DNA from: Alterluteimonas quercicellularis
Lineage (GTDB): Bacteria; Pseudomonadota; Gammaproteobacteria; Xanthomonadales; Xanthomonadaceae
DNA length: 32,431 bases
Direction of reading: 5' to 3'
Assembly: GCF_021191635.1 (NCBI RefSeq)
Contig: NZ_JAIWPR010000063.1
Span: 1-32,431, forward strand
Shown here: one piece after another, positions 7,139 through 14,521 of the stretch
Layout: each line of letters opens with the position of its first letter
Position numbering within the stretch: position 1 is the stretch's first letter
Translations under genes and position numbers: made by a program
The notes under the pieces: generated by a model
The model's input: the letters and a program-made list of their open reading frames with translations, nothing else
The model's database searches: none
What the model was told of the DNA's origin: nothing

Positions 7139-8520
7139 GGCGCGCGGCCGTGGATCCAGGCGGCGACGTCGTCGAGCAGGCCGTCGTCGACGCGGCCCGG
7201 TGTCTGGTAGTCGGCCAGGGAGCCGGGGCCGACGCCGGCGATGCCGAGGTGGCTCAGCGCCGGGTAGCGCTTCAGGGTGGCGCCGGGCGCGTCGTCGAGC
7301 GCGGACCGCCAGCCCGCCCAGTCGGCGTCGCCGACCTGGACGTCGCGGCCGCCGTGCAGCACCAGCACCGGCGCGCCCAGCGCCCGCGCCTCCGCGGCGG
7401 GCTCGATCGCGTCGACGCTGCGCCAGTAGGCATCCGGCAGGCCGAGCAGCCGCTCGCCTTCCGGCGTCGCCCCGCCGTCGCGCAGGCGGGCGACGCCCTC
7501 GCGCAGCGCTTCCAGCCCGCCGGGGCGGGTGCGTGGCGGCAGCCCGCCCAGCGTCGGCGCGCGCTGCACCTGCTCCAGCAGCACGTCGAGCAGGCGCCGC
7601 GACGGCGCGGCGAGCAGGACCGCGCCGGCGGCGCCGGCGCGCCGCGCGATGCGCGGGGCGAGCAGGCCGCCGAGGCTGTGGCCGAGCACGAACACCCGCG
7701 CCGGATCGACGCCGGGCTGCGCCCGCAGGGCGGCGATCGCGGCGACCGCGTCGTTGGTCGCCTCGTCGTCGACGGTCCAGGACTCGCCGGCGAAGGCCTG
7801 CGGGTGCGCCAGGCTCCGCTTGTCGTAGCGCAGCACCGCCACGCCGCGCGCGGCCAGGCCGTGGGCGATGTCGCGGAACGGCTTGTTGGGACCGAGGGTC
7901 TGGTCGCGGTCGTGCGGGCCTGAGCCGTGCACCAGCACCACCGCGGGCACCGGCCCGGGGCGGGCGGGGTCCGGCGGCGGCAGGGTCAGCGTGCCGGGCA
8001 GGGCGAGCGCGCCTTCGCCGACGGTCAGCGCGCGCTCGGTCGCGCCGGGCGGGAGCGCGGCGGGCGCGGGGTCCGGGGTGCGCGGGGCGAAGCGCAGGCC
8101 GGCGATGCGGTCCTGCGCGTCGAAGGCGACCACGGCGTCGATCGTGCCGCGCGCGTAGCGCAGCGGGATCGTCACCACCCGGTGTTCGCCGCGCTGCGCC
8201 AGCGCCGGCGCAGCGCGCCCGGCCGCCTCGCCCAGCTGCTGCGGCAGGCTGGTCCAGGCCGCTTCCAGCGCCGCGGCGTCGATCGCCGCGCGCGCTTCCG
8301 GGGCGAGGTCGCCGGCGACCGCGTCGAACTCGCCGGCATCGAGGCGGTCCAGGACGCGCACGGCGAGGTCGACCGCGGGGGCGGCCCGGTCGGCCAGCGC
8401 CGCGTCCGCCGCGGCGGCGTCGGCGGGCCGCTCGGGCGCGCAGGCGGCGGCCAGCGCGAGCGCCAGCGCCGCTGCGGCGGATCGCGCCGCCGCCCCCGCC
8501 GCCCCGTGGCGCGCGGTCAC
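7135..8520 (-). CDS. Alpha/beta-hydrolase lipoprotein with N-terminal DUF3887-like region
   Basis: A 461-residue predicted lipoprotein esterase or hydrolase. The N-terminus has a hydrophobic Ala/Leu signal region ending in a lipobox-like AAAC with Cys27. Residues about 45-145 look like the small DUF3887 domain often placed before such hydrolases. The hydrolase core begins at about residue 190 with VVLVHGSGPHDRDQT (oxyanion region). The nucleophile is Ser282 in LGHSLGG, the acid Asp393 in LVLHGGRDVQ and the base His424 in ALSHLGI. The start is a GTG one nucleotide after the stop of the DUF4177 gene, so the two are translationally coupled. The substrate is unknown; the fold and triad are clear. 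Confidence 0.85.
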   Translation of the reverse strand: MTARHGAAGAAARSAAAALALALAAACAPERPADAAAADAALADRAAPAVDLAVRVLDRLDAGEFDAVAGDLAPEARAAIDAAALEAAWTSLPQQLGEAAGRAAPALAQRGEHRVVTIPLRYARGTIDAVVAFDAQDRIAGLRFAPRTPDPAPAALPPGATERALTVGEGALALPGTLTLPPPDPARPGPVPAVVLVHGSGPHDRDQTLGPNKPFRDIAHGLAARGVAVLRYDKRSLAHPQAFAGESWTVDDEATNDAVAAIAALRAQPGVDPARVFVLGHSLGGLLAPRIARRAGAAGAVLLAAPSRRLLDVLLEQVQRAPTLGGLPPRTRPGGLEALREGVARLRDGGATPEGERLLGLPDAYWRSVDAIEPAAEARALGAPVLVLHGGRDVQVGDADWAGWRSALDDAPGATLKRYPALSHLGIAGVGPGSLADYQTPGRVDDGLLDDVAAWIHGRAP

Positions 8521-8521
8521 C

Positions 8522-8701
8522 TCAGAGTCCCTTCTTCAGGTACAGCCGCACCACGTCGAGGCTGCTGGACTGGGTCACCGCGACCAGTTCCCAGCCCTGG
8601 ACGCCGAGCTTGTCCAGCGCCTCCTGCAGCCGCCGGGTCAGCTTGCCGCCGAACAGGGCGGCGGGGACTTCCACGACCTTGTGCTGCCAGCGTTCGCTCA
8701 C
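8522..8701 (-). CDS. DUF4177 small protein (GTG start)
   Basis: A 59-residue protein, short but convincing: GTG start at 8701, with a perfect AGGAGG ribosome-binding site at 8709-8714, 7 nt away. The sequence has the DUF4177 pattern: a WQHKVVEVP first strand, a helix (LTRRLQEALDKLGVQ), then GWELVAVTQ and a last strand VVRLYLKKG. The function of the family is unknown. The stop is 1 nt before the start of the lipoprotein hydrolase gene. It follows the Arc-type regulator gene after 58 nt and is probably in the same transcript as the SPFH cluster. Confidence 0.85.
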   Translation of the reverse strand: MSERWQHKVVEVPAALFGGKLTRRLQEALDKLGVQGWELVAVTQSSSLDVVRLYLKKGL

Positions 8702-8759
8702 GATGGAACCTCCTGGGACATGGGGAAACGGGATGTGCGTGGGGCGCGGCGCGGCGGGA

Positions 8760-8948
8760 TCACGAGGCGTCCCCGTCCCGCGCGCGGCCCCGCCCCTCGC
8801 GCGGCAGGCGGCCGGCCTGGCGCAGGGCCTCGCGCAGCACGTACTCGATCTGGGCGTTGACGCTGCGCAGGTCGTCGTCGGCCCAGCGCTGCATCGCCTC
8901 GAGCACTTCGGCGCCGATCCGCAGCGGGTAGCTCTTCTTCGCGCTCAT
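8760..8948 (-). CDS. Arc-type ribbon-helix-helix DNA-binding protein
   Basis: A 62-residue regulator. The N-terminal [10 protein letters not shown] strand, the helix [15 protein letters not shown] and the second helix [20 protein letters not shown] match the Arc/MetJ ribbon-helix-helix fold (Arc family of DNA-binding proteins). The tail is Arg/Gly/Asp-rich. Its ATG overlaps the stop codon of the small membrane protein gene (ATGA), indicating translational coupling within the SPFH cluster. Arc-like proteins bind tandem short sites about one helical turn apart. The duplicated TGATATCG at the cluster's promoter, with an 11-bp period, is the obvious candidate operator (inference). Confidence 0.88.
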   Translation of the reverse strand: MSAKKSYPLRIGAEVLEAMQRWADDDLRSVNAQIEYVLREALRQAGRLPREGRGRARDGDAS

Positions 8949-9211
8949 GGCCGCCGCCGGCGCAGCGCGTCCACCAGGACCAGCGCGCCCAGCCCGTTCA
9001 CCGCGACCGCCATGCCCAGCGCGACGGCGAGCGTGCGCGCGCGGTCGCCGTCGGCCCAGGCCAGCCCGGCGCCGCCGGCCAGCATCGCCAGGCCGGCCAG
9101 GCGCAGCAGCGTCGCCAGCCGCCGGCGCTCGCGGGCGAAGGCGTGGGCGAGGACGAACGCCGGCAGGCTGCTGGCGGCGATCACCACGGCGGGGAGCAGG
9201 CCCTCGCGCAC
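8945..9211 (-). CDS. Small membrane protein of the SPFH cluster (GTG start)
   Basis: An 88-residue hydrophobic protein with about three membrane segments ([57 protein letters not shown]), separated by Arg-rich loops, and ending DALRRRRP. The start was set at the GTG at 9211, 2 nt after the SPFH stop, because no in-frame ATG exists nearby; this is typical of coupled translation. The stop overlaps the Arc-type gene start. No family was recognised. Position suggests it works with the SPFH protein in the inner membrane. Confidence 0.7.
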   Translation of the reverse strand: MREGLLPAVVIAASSLPAFVLAHAFARERRRLATLLRLAGLAMLAGGAGLAWADGDRARTLAVALGMAVAVNGLGALVLVDALRRRRP

Positions 9212-9213
9212 GA

Positions 9214-10080
9214 TCAGTACAGCGTTCCGGCATTGACCACCGGCTGCGTGCCGCGGTCGCCGCACAGCACCACCAGCAGGTTGCTGACCATGGCCGCCTT
9301 GCGCTCCTCGTCCAGCTCGACCACGCCGCTCTTCTGCAGTTCCGACAGCGCCATCTCGACCATGCCGCAGGCGCCGGCGACGATCCGCGCGCGCGCGGCC
9401 ACCACGGCGTTGGCCTGCTGCCGCTGCAGCATCGCCTGGGCGATCTCCGGGGCGTAGGCGAGGTGGCTGATGCGCGCGTCCAGCACGTCCACGCCGGCCG
9501 AGGTCAGGCGCTCGTCGAGGTGCTCCTTGAGGCGGTCGGAGATCTCCGCCGGATGGCTGCGCAGCGAGACCTGGCCCTCCTCGTGCTGGTCGTAGGGATA
9601 GCTGGTGGCCATCGCGCGCAGCGCCGCCTCGGACTGGATGTGCACGAAGCTCTCGTAGTCGTCGACGTTGAACACCGCTTCCGCGGAGTCGACGACCTTC
9701 CACACGATCACCGCGGCGATCTCGATCGGGCTGCCGTCCAGCTCGTTGACCTTGAGCCGGCCGCTCTCGAAGTTGCGCACGCGCAAGGACACCTTGCGCT
9801 TGGTGTAGAAGGGGCTGTTCCAGCGCAGGCCGTTGTCGTGGACGGTGCCGACGTACTTGCCGAACAGGCTGAGCACGGCCGACTGGTTCGGCTCGACCAT
9901 GTACAGCCCGGCCAGGCAGAACACCGCCAGCGCCGCGACCGGCACCGCGGCGATCAGGCGGGCGGCTCCGGCATCGGCGAACAGGACGGTCGCGACGCCG
10001 TAGGCCACCGCCAGCAGCACCGCGATCAGGAGCAGCGTCACCGGGATGCCCGGCAGCGAACGGACGGGGTTTTCCTTCAT
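9214..10080 (-). CDS. SPFH/band 7 domain membrane protein
   Basis: A 288-residue inner-membrane scaffold-type protein. Two N-terminal membrane helices (about 13-34 and 42-62) precede the SPFH domain, which starts at [22 protein letters not shown] and continues through GLRWNSPF and a conserved [11 protein letters not shown] strand. A helical stretch (about 140-240) includes [37 protein letters not shown], the signature of stomatin/HflK-type proteins. SPFH proteins oligomerise into membrane rings that organise other proteins. It heads the cluster SPFH, small membrane protein, Arc-type regulator, with 2- to 4-nt junctions. The promoter has a strong TTGACA/TATCAA pair overlapped by a repeated operator. 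GGAG 6 nt before the ATG serves as the RBS. Confidence 0.9.
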   Translation of the reverse strand: MKENPVRSLPGIPVTLLLIAVLLAVAYGVATVLFADAGAARLIAAVPVAALAVFCLAGLYMVEPNQSAVLSLFGKYVGTVHDNGLRWNSPFYTKRKVSLRVRNFESGRLKVNELDGSPIEIAAVIVWKVVDSAEAVFNVDDYESFVHIQSEAALRAMATSYPYDQHEEGQVSLRSHPAEISDRLKEHLDERLTSAGVDVLDARISHLAYAPEIAQAMLQRQQANAVVAARARIVAGACGMVEMALSELQKSGVVELDEERKAAMVSNLLVVLCGDRGTQPVVNAGTLY

Positions 10081-10119
10081 GGGAGTCTCCGCGGACCCGG
10101 CGATCGGGTCGGTGAGAAA

Positions 10120-10148
10120 TTGATATCGAAATGATATCGTTCTGTCAA
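10120..10148 (-). promoter_or_regulatory. Promoter with tandem TGATATCG operator ahead of the SPFH cluster
   Basis: On minus, TTGACA (10148-10143), a 17-nt spacer and TATCAA (10125-10120) form a near-ideal sigma-70 promoter, with a predicted start near 10113. Two exact 8-bp repeats TGATATCG on plus (10121-10128 and 10132-10139) are spaced 11 bp apart and fill the spacer and -10 element; each contains the palindrome GATATC. This layout suits repression by the Arc-type protein encoded in the cluster. Confidence 0.7.
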
Positions 10149-10180
10149 GACATCCGCGGCGTCGGCGGCGGCCGGGCGCC

Positions 10181-10186
10181 TACAAT
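10181..10186 (+). promoter_or_regulatory. Candidate -10 element (TACAAT) for purT
   Basis: TACAAT gives a predicted start near 10193 and a 21-nt leader containing an AAGGA ribosome-binding site (10203-10207) before the ATG at 10214. The -35 region is GC-rich and poor. No purine-repressor site was recognised. Confidence 0.5.
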
Positions 10187-10213
10187 GGCAGCCCCTCCAC
10201 GCAAGGAACTTCG

Positions 10214-11428
10214 ATGGTCCGCCTCGGCACGCCGCTGTCCCCGTCCGCCACCCGCGTCCTGCTGCTCGGCTCGGGCGAGCTCGGCAAGGAGGTGGCGATC
10301 GAGCTGCAGCGCTTCGGCGCCGAGGTGATCGCCGCCGACCGCTACGCCGACGCCCCGGCGATGCAGGTCGCCCACCGCAGCCACGTGCTGGACATGCTCG
10401 ACGGCGAGGCGGTCCGCGCGCTGGTGGCGCGCGAGCGCCCGCACCTGATCGTCCCGGAGATCGAGGCCATCCACACGCCGACCCTGGTCGAGCTGGAGCG
10501 CGGGTTCGCCGAGGCCGGCGGCGAGGCGCGGGTGATCCCCACCGCGCGCGCCGCGCGCCTGACCATGGACCGCGAGGGCATCCGCCGGCTGGCCGCGGAG
10601 ACGCTCGGCCTGCCGACCTCGCCGTATCGCTTCGTCGACACCCTGGAGGACTACCGCGCCGCGGTGGCCGAGATCGGGCTGCCCTGCGTGGTCAAGCCGG
10701 TGATGTCGTCCTCCGGCAAGGGGCAGTCGCTGGTGCGCGAGGCGGCGGAGATCGACCGCGCCTGGGACTACGCCCAGACCGGCGGCCGCGCCGGCGCCGG
10801 GCGCGTCATCGTGGAAGGCTTCGTCGACTTCGACTACGAGATCACCCTGCTCACCGTGCGCCACGCCGGCGGCACCGCGTTCTGCGCGCCGATCGGCCAC
10901 CTGCAGCGCGACGGCGACTACCGCGAGAGCTGGCAGCCGCAGCTGATGGCCGACGCGGCGCTGGCGCGCGCCCGCGAGATCGCGCGCGCCATCACCGACG
11001 ACCTCGGCGGCTGGGGCCTGTTCGGCGTGGAGCTGTTCGTCAAGGGCGACCAGGTCTGGTTCTCGGAGGTGTCGCCGCGCCCCCACGATACCGGCCTGGT
11101 GACCCTGGTCTCGCAGGACCTGAGCGAGTTCGCCCTGCACGCGCGGGCGATCCTCGGCCTGCCGGTGCCGGCCGGGGCCGACGGCACGATCCCGCTGCTG
11201 GGGTTCTCGGCCTCCTGCGCGCTGCTGGCGCAGGGGCACGGGGTGCCGGCGTTCGCGAACGTCGAGGGCGCGCTGCGCGCCCCGGGCACCGCGCTGCGGC
11301 TGTTCGGCAAGCCGCGGGTGGAAGGGCAGCGCCGCGTGGGGGTGACCCTGGCGCGCGCGCAGGACGTCGAGGCCGCGCGGGCGGTCGCGCGCGAGGCCGC
11401 GGCGGCGCTGGACATCGCGCTGGCGTGA
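10214..11428 (+). CDS. purT: Formate-dependent phosphoribosylglycinamide formyltransferase 2
   Basis: PurT makes formyl-GAR from GAR, formate and ATP in purine synthesis, bypassing folate-dependent PurN. The 404-residue length is normal. The N-terminal domain starts with [22 protein letters not shown] and carries [17 protein letters not shown] and [11 protein letters not shown]. The ATP-grasp core includes [15 protein letters not shown] (ATP-binding loop), [19 protein letters not shown], the [17 protein letters not shown] strand and [24 protein letters not shown] (metal/ATP ligands). It is transcribed divergently from the SPFH cluster and ends 33 nt before the convergent five-gene unit. The identification is very secure. 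Confidence 0.97.
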   Translation: MVRLGTPLSPSATRVLLLGSGELGKEVAIELQRFGAEVIAADRYADAPAMQVAHRSHVLDMLDGEAVRALVARERPHLIVPEIEAIHTPTLVELERGFAEAGGEARVIPTARAARLTMDREGIRRLAAETLGLPTSPYRFVDTLEDYRAAVAEIGLPCVVKPVMSSSGKGQSLVREAAEIDRAWDYAQTGGRAGAGRVIVEGFVDFDYEITLLTVRHAGGTAFCAPIGHLQRDGDYRESWQPQLMADAALARAREIARAITDDLGGWGLFGVELFVKGDQVWFSEVSPRPHDTGLVTLVSQDLSEFALHARAILGLPVPAGADGTIPLLGFSASCALLAQGHGVPAFANVEGALRAPGTALRLFGKPRVEGQRRVGVTLARAQDVEAARAVAREAAAALDIALA

Positions 11429-11461
11429 CGCGTGTCCCGCAGGGGCGTGGCGTTCTTGCGC

Positions 11462-12091
11462 CTACGCGATCGGCGCGGCGAAGCGGTTGCCGGCCAGGCG
11501 GATGCTCCAGGCCAGTTCCACCATCGCCAGGTTGTTGAGCAGCGGCTCGCCGCCGATCGCCAGCCAGTAGCCGGCGCCCTCGACCCAGAACGGCACGAAC
11601 GACCAGTCGGGCAGCAGCAGGTGCGGGTCGCTCAGGAACGACACGCAGCAGCCGGCGCCGTTCCAGCCGCGCCGCGCCTGCCGCGCGGCGTAGTCGGAGA
11701 AGTCGGCGGCGGCGGCGCTCAGCGCGTCGGCCTCTTCCTGCGACATGCCGGCATGGCCCAGGCTGAAGCCGCTCTCCGAGGCCAGCACCGCGCGGCGCTC
11801 GCCCGACAGCGGCGCGATCACGTGCTGGGCGAAGTCGTCCAGCCGCACCTCGGGGCCCGGCTGCGGCCGGTGCAGCACCTGCACCCAGTGCTGGCGGCCG
11901 GCCGTCTCCAGCAGCGCCTCGGCGTCGACGCCGGCGCAGCGTGTGCGCCAGGCGGCGGCGTCCTGCGCCTGCGGCGCGGCCAGCAGCGCCTGCAGCGCGC
12001 GCCGCTCGGGGTCGGGCTCGCGCCGCGAGAACGCATGGAGCACGCCGGAGGGCGTGAGCATCAGCCAGGGACCGCCGGCGGCGCCGTTCAT
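11462..12091 (-). CDS. Unrecognised protein, possible diverged roadblock/LC7 fold
   Basis: A 209-residue soluble protein, last gene of the five-gene unit, with its ATG overlapping the previous stop (ATGA). I do not recognise a family. Residues about 98-200 have the order expected of a roadblock/LC7 domain: strand AVLASESGFSLGHAG, a long helix (EEADALSAAAADFSDYAARQ), strands GCCVSFLSD, HLLLPDWSFVPFWVEG and YWLAIGG, then a final helix NLAMVELAWSIRLAG. The first gene of the unit encodes a clear roadblock protein with the same order (ALISVDGLMMAS...). The N-terminal 95 residues are Ala/Arg-rich and probably helical. If the reading is right the two could form a heterodimer, as MglB-type proteins do; this is inference from pattern only. 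Confidence 0.75.
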   Translation of the reverse strand: MNGAAGGPWLMLTPSGVLHAFSRREPDPERRALQALLAAPQAQDAAAWRTRCAGVDAEALLETAGRQHWVQVLHRPQPGPEVRLDDFAQHVIAPLSGERRAVLASESGFSLGHAGMSQEEADALSAAAADFSDYAARQARRGWNGAGCCVSFLSDPHLLLPDWSFVPFWVEGAGYWLAIGGEPLLNNLAMVELAWSIRLAGNRFAAPIA

Positions 12092-12741
12092 GGGCTCGTC
12101 TCGTCGAAGGAAGGGATCCGGGCGGCCTGCGCGTCCGCGTCGGGCGCGCGGCCGCCGTCGGGCAGGCACTGCAGCAGCCAGGCCTCGGTACGCCGCCAGT
12201 CCTCGCCCAGCCACACCTCGCGCCGGCGCAGCTCGCGCGCGGCGAGCATGAAGGCCAGCTTGTCCTGGCAGGAGACGCAGTGGTCGAGGAACGCGCGCTC
12301 GATGCGGCTGGCCTCGACCGGCGCGCCGTCGCACAGCGCGGCGACGACCTCGTCGGCGAGCCGGCGCGAGGCGTCGGGGCTGCCGCGGCGCACCCGCGCG
12401 GGCACTTCCGCCGACGGCTGCACCAGCACCGACCAGCGGGTGGCCAGCGGGTGCACCCGCGGCAGCGGGTGACCGTGGGCGTGGCGCTCGAAGGCGTCGG
12501 CGACGTGCGGGCCCAGCCGCGGCGCGGCCAGCCGCAGCGCGGCCTGGCGCACCCCGGTGGCGGCGGCCGGCAGGCCGGCGAACAGGTCGGCCAGCGCGCC
12601 CTGCACCGGCTCGGCGCCGTCCATCGCCAGCGCGGCGTCGATGCGGGCCAGGTGCGTGGCCGGCGCGTCCGGCCGGACGCGCAGCTGCCGCGCGCACTCG
12701 CGGTAGCTGCGGCGCGCCTCCAGGTCGGACGGCGCGCTCAT
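12088..12741 (-). CDS. Unrecognised mostly helical protein with a Cys-x-x-Cys motif
   Basis: A 217-residue soluble protein; no family recognised. It appears largely alpha-helical and Ala/Arg-rich (helices such as THLARIDAALAMDG, VRQAALRLAAPRLG and ADEVVAALCDG). The most distinctive segment is FLDHCVSCQDKLAFMLA (about 151-167), a Cys155-x-x-Cys158 motif with a neighbouring His154 that could bind metal or be redox-active, followed by a highly charged helix (RELRRREVWLGEDWRRTEAWLL). Both ends overlap neighbouring genes by 4 nt, so it is a fixed member of the five-gene unit. With an FNR-type promoter and a flavin-type PAS protein in the same unit, a redox role for the CxxC is plausible but unproven. 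Confidence 0.8.
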   Translation of the reverse strand: MSAPSDLEARRSYRECARQLRVRPDAPATHLARIDAALAMDGAEPVQGALADLFAGLPAAATGVRQAALRLAAPRLGPHVADAFERHAHGHPLPRVHPLATRWSVLVQPSAEVPARVRRGSPDASRRLADEVVAALCDGAPVEASRIERAFLDHCVSCQDKLAFMLAARELRRREVWLGEDWRRTEAWLLQCLPDGGRAPDADAQAARIPSFDETSP

Positions 12742-13487
12742 TCGAGCAGGGTGTCCATCAGGTCGACCATGAACTCGGCGTCCTCGCGCGAGACCGCCTC
12801 GAAGCCGCCGGGCAGGCCGACCGCATCGAGCACGTCGCGGCTGCCGAGGTCCTTGCCCAGGCCCAGCAGCGCCGGCATCAGCGCGCGCGCCTTGTCCTCG
12901 GCGCGCGGGTGGGCGAGCAGCATGTGGCTGATGTCGCGCAGCGCGCTCTCCACCAGCACCCGCAGGCCGGCGCGGGTGGGGCGGGCCAGCGCGTGGAAGG
13001 CATCGGCGGAGAAGAACGCGGCGTCCACGCGGCCCTGCAGCAGCAGGCGCGCCGCGGCCTGGATGCTGTCGACCTGCTGCCAGTGCACGTCGCGCTCGCC
13101 GAGGTCGGCGGGCTCGATCAGGCGCAGGCCGATCAGGCGCACGTCGCGCTGCTCGGTGAGCGCGATCGCGCAGCCGGGGCGCAGGTCCTCGACGCGCTCC
13201 AGGCTGGACTGGGCGGAGGCGGCGATCACCATCTCGTCGGCGCGGTGGGCCGGCCGCGCCAGCGGCAGGTAGCCGGCCTCGCGGACCAGGGTCGCGGCGT
13301 CGAACGGGCTGGCGTAGACCAGGTCGATGCGGCCCTCGGCCATCCACCGCGCCTGCTCGGCGGCGTTGGCGGGCAGCAGCAGGTGGATGCGCTGCCCGCT
13401 CCGGCGCTGCAGCACGGTGTTGAGCAGGTGCCAGCCGGAGAACTGCTGCGGGGAGAAGTCGGGCGCGATCAGGAAGTTCAGGCTCAT
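12738..13487 (-). CDS. PhnD/SsuA-like substrate-binding-fold protein without a signal peptide
   Basis: A 249-residue protein with the type 2 periplasmic-binding fold of phosphonate/phosphite-binding proteins. The pattern includes a starting strand LNFLIAPDFSPQQF, a mid-protein GRIDLVYASPFDAATLVREAGYLPLARPAH (typical PhnD 'D-[FV]-x-[WY]-x-[NS]-P' region), ALTEQRDVRLIGLRLI, and GRVDAAFFSADAFHALARPTRAGLRVLVES near residue 155-185. Unlike transport-linked relatives it begins directly with the first core strand and has no signal peptide or lipobox, and no permease or ATPase gene is nearby. It is therefore predicted to be cytoplasmic and to act as a ligand sensor rather than in uptake. It overlaps both neighbours by 4 nt. 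Confidence 0.85.
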   Translation of the reverse strand: MSLNFLIAPDFSPQQFSGWHLLNTVLQRRSGQRIHLLLPANAAEQARWMAEGRIDLVYASPFDAATLVREAGYLPLARPAHRADEMVIAASAQSSLERVEDLRPGCAIALTEQRDVRLIGLRLIEPADLGERDVHWQQVDSIQAAARLLLQGRVDAAFFSADAFHALARPTRAGLRVLVESALRDISHMLLAHPRAEDKARALMPALLGLGKDLGSRDVLDAVGLPGGFEAVSREDAEFMVDLMDTLLE

Positions 13488-13996
13488 GCCGGCCGCGCTC
13501 CCGCCGCCGGCCGGCGCTCCTCGTCGATCCACTGCGCGTACACCGGCACCAGCTCGTCGATGCGGCGCCGCGACGGCTTGCGCCGCACCGAGGTGTAGCC
13601 GACCACCTCGCCGCCGCGCACGTTCGGGATCGCGGTGGCGTACACCCAGTAGCAGTCGCCGTCCTTGCGCAGGTTCTTGACGTAGCCGTTCCACTTGCGC
13701 CCGGCCATCACCGTCTTCCACAGGTCGGCGAAGGCCGCGCGCGGCATGTCGGGATGGCGCAGGATGTAGTGCGGCGCGCCGACCAGCTCCTCGCGGGTGT
13801 AGCCGCTCAGCTCGACGAAGGCGTCGTTGGCGTGGGTGATGTAGCCGTCGAGGTCGGTGCGCGAGACGATCAGCCGGCCGTCGGGGTAGGGCACCTCGCG
13901 CCCGGTCCAGTGCACCATGCGGCTGTTGCCGTCGTAGTAGGTCATGCGCACCGAGCGGAACGGGGCGGCGGGCTCGGGCATGTCGTCCAGCAGCAT
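13484..13996 (-). CDS. Soluble Aer-like PAS-domain redox sensor protein
   Basis: A 170-residue protein that is essentially one PAS domain (about 40-140) with short tails. It resembles the FAD-binding PAS domain of the E. coli aerotaxis receptor Aer closely: SRTDLDGYITHANDAFVELSGY, then LRHPDMPRAAFADLW and KDGDCYWV. From memory of Aer, residues important for FAD binding or signalling (Arg57, His58, Asp60, Trp70, Trp79) have counterparts here at Arg80, His81, Asp83, Trp93 and Trp102. Aer's membrane, HAMP and methyl-accepting domains are absent, so this is a free cytoplasmic sensor that must pass its signal to a partner, presumably one encoded in the same unit. The C-terminus is Arg/Pro/Ala-rich. 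The stop overlaps the next gene; the preceding gap is 10 nt. Confidence 0.9.
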   Translation of the reverse strand: MLLDDMPEPAAPFRSVRMTYYDGNSRMVHWTGREVPYPDGRLIVSRTDLDGYITHANDAFVELSGYTREELVGAPHYILRHPDMPRAAFADLWKTVMAGRKWNGYVKNLRKDGDCYWVYATAIPNVRGGEVVGYTSVRRKPSRRRIDELVPVYAQWIDEERRPAAGARPA

Positions 13997-14006
13997 GGCG
14001 GCGGCC

Positions 14007-14369
14007 TCAAATGTGCTGCGCGAGCGCGCGCGCGGCGCGCTTGATGTCGAGGAAGATCAGCCCGAGCTTGGCGTTGGGCCGCGCGAGCACGGTCAGCACC
14101 GCCTCGCTGCCGGCGGAGGTCATGATCACGCAGCCCTGCTCGCCCTGGATCAGCACCCGCTCCAGGGTGCCGCGCGCCAGCTCGCGCGCGATGCGCTCGC
14201 CCAGCGACAGCATCGCCGCGGACATCGCGCCGACGCGGTCCTCGTCCATCGTCTGCGGCATCGCCGAGGCCATCATCAGGCCATCGACTGAGATCAGCGC
14301 GGACGCCTCGATGTCCGCGGTGGAGCCGTTGAGGTCTTCCAGCGCCTGCTGGAACGCTTCGGTACGCAT
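14007..14369 (-). CDS. Roadblock/LC7 domain protein (MglB-like)
   Basis: A 120-residue protein spanning a single roadblock/LC7 domain. The order is helix (AFQQALEDLNGSTADI), strand EASALISVDGLMMASAMP, long helix (RVGAMSAAMLSLGERIARELA), strands ERVLIQGEQGCVIMTSAG and AVLTVLARPNAKLGLIFLDIK, and a C-terminal helix. Roadblock proteins such as MglB dimerise and regulate small Ras-like GTPases or act as scaffolds. No GTPase is encoded in this window, so a partner must be elsewhere or be replaced by the other unit members. It is the first gene of the five-gene unit and follows a candidate FNR-dependent promoter. The ATG at 14369 has only a weak GGG upstream. Confidence 0.92.
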   Translation of the reverse strand: MRTEAFQQALEDLNGSTADIEASALISVDGLMMASAMPQTMDEDRVGAMSAAMLSLGERIARELARGTLERVLIQGEQGCVIMTSAGSEAVLTVLARPNAKLGLIFLDIKRAARALAQHI

Positions 14370-14396
14370 CGCCTGGCCCGCAAGGGAGATGCGGCG

Positions 14397-14438
14397 ATCC
14401 TAGGGACGGGCGCGGGCGCCCGAAATGATCTCGATCAA
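14397..14438 (-). promoter_or_regulatory. Candidate class II FNR-type promoter of the roadblock-PAS-PhnD unit
   Basis: On minus, TTGAT-CGAG-ATCAT (14438-14425) matches the FNR consensus TTGAT-N4-ATCAA at 9 of 10 positions. Downstream, TAGGAT (14402-14397) is a -10-like hexamer with predicted start at 14390. The centre of the FNR box (14431.5) is exactly 41.5 bp upstream of that start, the classic activator position, and no -35 is seen. The leader to the ATG would be 21 nt. A CRP-type protein with FNR-like specificity would fit equally. Confidence 0.65.
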
Positions 14439-14490
14439 TGCGTGGCCCCGCCGCGGCGCCGGTTCCGCGCCGTTTCGCACGCCCGCGGAC

Positions 14491-14521
14491 GGAAAGGCAT
14501 CGCGCGCCAGCGCGCTCCTAC
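14491..14521 (-). repeat. GTAG-type REP element
   Basis: On minus it begins GTAGGAGCGCGCTGGCGCGC and ends GATGCCTTTCC. It differs at a few positions from the copies at 6242-6273 and 32383-32416. The GTAG (14521-14518) contains the TAG stop of the phosphatase-family lipoprotein gene. It lies between that gene and the FNR-type promoter. Confidence 0.8.

Noticed and set aside
6216..9236. Long plus-strand open frame (about 1000 codons)
   Set aside because: It lies opposite the M15 peptidase, lipoprotein hydrolase, DUF4177 and Arc-type genes; its protein is a run of Arg/Ala/Gly/Pro without domain character.
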